Part shown: in pieces, positions 6,486 to 7,839 of the stretch
Position numbering within the stretch: position 1 is the first letter of the stretch
Layout of the letters: each line of letters begins with the position of its first letter
Assembly (NCBI GenBank): GCA_023387635.1
Contig: JAEWHU010000167.1
Location: 1-7,839, forward strand
Origin: Bacillota bacterium
GTDB lineage: Bacteria; Bacillota; Clostridia; Lachnospirales; Lachnospiraceae
DNA: 7,839 bases
Direction: 5' to 3'
Made by a program: the position numbers and the translations under genes
Notes under the pieces: generated by a model
Told to the model about the DNA's origin: nothing
The model's input: only the letters and a program-made list of their open reading frames with translations
The model's database searches: none

Positions 6486-6755
6486 TTTTCTCCTTTTCAT
6501 TTAATAGACATAGACGAACTTACTATATAATAGGAAAGTTATGTATCTACTGCCTGTCCACTGGTATCACCCCTTTCATCACTTTTTTACTACTTTTACA
6601 GCCTAATTTCACTGTTACTATAATATATGCATTGTCATTATAATAAATACCTAAATTGGATAATTTTGTAAATCTTTTTTTAGAGCCGGAGAATAACGAA
6701 AGGAACTTTTGAAGAGTTCAAAGAATCTCTGATGAGTAAATACTTCTAGGCATAG
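6486..6755. other. Leader and intergenic region upstream of the GH16-ricin gene
   Basis: About 270 bases lie between the ABC-gene terminator and the GH16-ricin start, with no intact gene. A perfect TATAAT occurs on the minus strand near 6637-6643, but I find no acceptable -35 at 16-18 bases, so the promoter is not assigned. A TGATACC motif (6563-6569) matches one in the leader of the other GH16 gene. Between about 6685 and 6750 both strands have short open frames (plus-strand peptide ending KGTFEEFKESLMSKYF), which could be another worn coding relic but are too short to call. Confidence 0.5.
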
Positions 6756-6795
6756 AAAAAACCCTTTCGTTAGATTTGTTGTCTAACAAAAGGGG
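6756..6795 (-). terminator. Strong intrinsic terminator after the ABC transporter gene
   Basis: CCCTTT-C-GTTAGA (6762-6774) pairs with TCTAAC-A-AAAGGG (6782-6794): 12 base pairs with one internal mismatch around a seven-base loop. On the minus strand the stem runs straight into six T (6756-6761). It lies 65 bases past the ABC gene stop codon and separates that gene from the GH16-ricin transcription unit. Confidence 0.9.
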
Positions 6796-6859
6796 CAATG
6801 TAGCTGGAGATATTTTCTTTAAACTAGTGATTTTGATTTTTATCTATACTACTATATCG

Positions 6860-7839
6860 TTATACTTGAATATTTGATTTCACACAGTACTCCTTAAATC
6901 TACCTCCTTGTGCTAATAAATCACTTGGTTTCCCTTGTTCTATAATTTGACCTTCATCTAAAAAGATAATATAGTCCGCATTTCGAATAGTGCTAAGCCT
7001 ATGAGCAATTACTATTTTTGTACAATCTGCTGACCACACTCCAAGACTTTCTTGAAATGACATTTCGGTATCAACATCTAGAGCAGAGGTAGGCTCATCT
7101 AATATAATAATATTTGATTTTTTTAATATGGCACGTGCAATGGAGATTCGTTGTTTCTGACCATGTGAAAGCTTAACTCCACGTTCTCCAACCTTTGTAT
7201 CAAGCCCTAGGGGAAGTTTGTTCACGAACTCCATGGCTTGTGAATATTCCAGGGCTTCTATTAATTCTTCTTCCGTTATTTCTTTATTAATAAGTGTTAA
7301 ATTTTCACGTATGGTACCATCAAATATAAAAACATCCTGGGATACAATGGACATACTTTTTCTTAAATTTGATATCGAATAAGTATTCAGCGGAAGACCA
7401 TTAATCATTATTTCCCCTGATATAGGATCATAAAACCGATATAATAAACGTACTAAGGTACTTTTTCCCGAACCACTTGGACCAACTAATGCAACTGTTG
7501 ACCCTTTTTCAATATGAAAGGTGACATCACGTAATACATCATTATTCTCAGTAGCATATGTAAAAGATACATTCTGAAAGTCAATCTCTGGTGCACTATT
7601 TGATAGTGCACTATTATATAGTGTCATCCCATTATGTAAGTCCTCTGTTTTTTTTTCCATAACCTCAAACAGCCCTCTAGCCTTAACCATTGTGTTTAAT
7701 AGGTTGGTTATAATATCTACAAATCCATTGAATGGTTCCGCCATCTTCCAGAGTAATGTTATAAACGCCATCAACCCACCAGATGTTATATCACCGTTTA
7801 TCATAAGAAAAATGCCAACTCCAATACCAAGAATAAAAC
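6860..7839 (-). CDS. ABC exporter, fused permease-ATPase, C-terminal part
   Basis: The reading frame stays open to the right edge (FILGIGVGIFL precedes the first Met in the window at 7802-7804), so the true start is outside and most of the membrane domain is missing. What remains is the last transmembrane segment(s) and a complete nucleotide-binding domain. Counting from that Met: Walker A GPSGSGKST (108-116), Q-loop Q156, signature LSHGQ (212-216, His replacing the first Gly of LSGGQ), Walker B IIILDE (232-237) with catalytic E237, D-loop SALD (240-243) and switch His H268. This layout is that of a type IV (MsbA/multidrug/peptide) half-transporter acting as a homo- or heterodimer in the cytoplasmic membrane. 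The substrate cannot be inferred. It ends at its own terminator and is probably unlinked to the glucanases; a polysaccharide importer would have a separate ATPase subunit instead. Confidence 0.93.
   Translation of the reverse strand, partial: FILGIGVGIFLMINGDITSGGLMAFITLLWKMAEPFNGFVDIITNLLNTMVKARGLFEVMEKKTEDLHNGMTLYNSALSNSAPEIDFQNVSFTYATENNDVLRDVTFHIEKGSTVALVGPSGSGKSTLVRLLYRFYDPISGEIMINGLPLNTYSISNLRKSMSIVSQDVFIFDGTIRENLTLINKEITEEELIEALEYSQAMEFVNKLPLGLDTKVGERGVKLSHGQKQRISIARAILKKSNIIILDEPTSALDVDTEMSFQESLGVWSADCTKIVIAHRLSTIRNADYIIFLDEGQIIEQGKPSDLLAQGGRFKEYCVKSNIQV

Noticed and set aside
6559..6571. Partial palindrome near CCACTGG with a start-like GTG after AAAGGGG as a leader peptide or operator
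   Set aside because: The palindrome has central and internal mismatches and the frame is only a few codons long; nothing beyond chance can be supported.
5897..6643. Plus-strand open frames at 5897-6121, 6185-6367 and 6407-6643
   Set aside because: Antisense shadows of the GH16-ricin gene and its leader; no initiation signals or recognisable domains.

Overview
The window is AT-rich. All recognisable genes lie on the minus strand, with strong AAGGAGG-type ribosome binding sites, Gram-positive signal peptides and intrinsic terminators. Together with large multimodular secreted glycoside hydrolases, this points to a polysaccharide-degrading Firmicute, most likely a clostridium of the Lachnospiraceae (Lachnoclostridium phytofermentans type). 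The organism call is an inference from gene style, not from a marker gene.

In transcription order (right to left): the 3' part of an ABC exporter gene (6860-7839, runs off the window) ends at a strong terminator (6756-6795). A leader region follows, then a secreted GH16 endo-beta-1,3-glucanase with a C-terminal ricin-type beta-trefoil (5247-6485). Immediately after its stop codon is a 36-codon coding relic (5131-5241) that resembles the extreme C-terminus of a GH64 beta-1,3-glucanase, then a 12-bp tandem repeat and a hairpin terminator (5052-5079). Next is a second, 1097-residue GH16 enzyme (1556-4849): signal peptide, three tandem unassigned beta-sandwich modules, GH16, two Big_2 domains, a CBM56-like beta-1,3-glucan-binding module and an F5/8-type C (discoidin) domain. 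A decayed second copy of the 3' end of that F5/8C coding sequence lies 217 bp further on (1334-1395), just ahead of a GH18 chitinase gene (338-1300) that has no signal peptide. The GH18 gene ends at a near-perfect hairpin terminator (290-330). The first 27 codons of a hotdog-fold acyl-CoA thioesterase occupy the left edge (1-81).

The enzymes fit together as a beta-1,3-glucan plus chitin degradation locus. That combination of substrates occurs in fungal cell walls; laminarin-like storage glucan is an alternative for the GH16 enzymes. The ABC exporter and the thioesterase look like unrelated neighbours. The two coding relics, each at the 3' side of a GH16 gene, suggest repeated gain, loss or recombination of glycoside hydrolase cassettes. 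I see no phage, IS element, CRISPR array or structural RNA gene.
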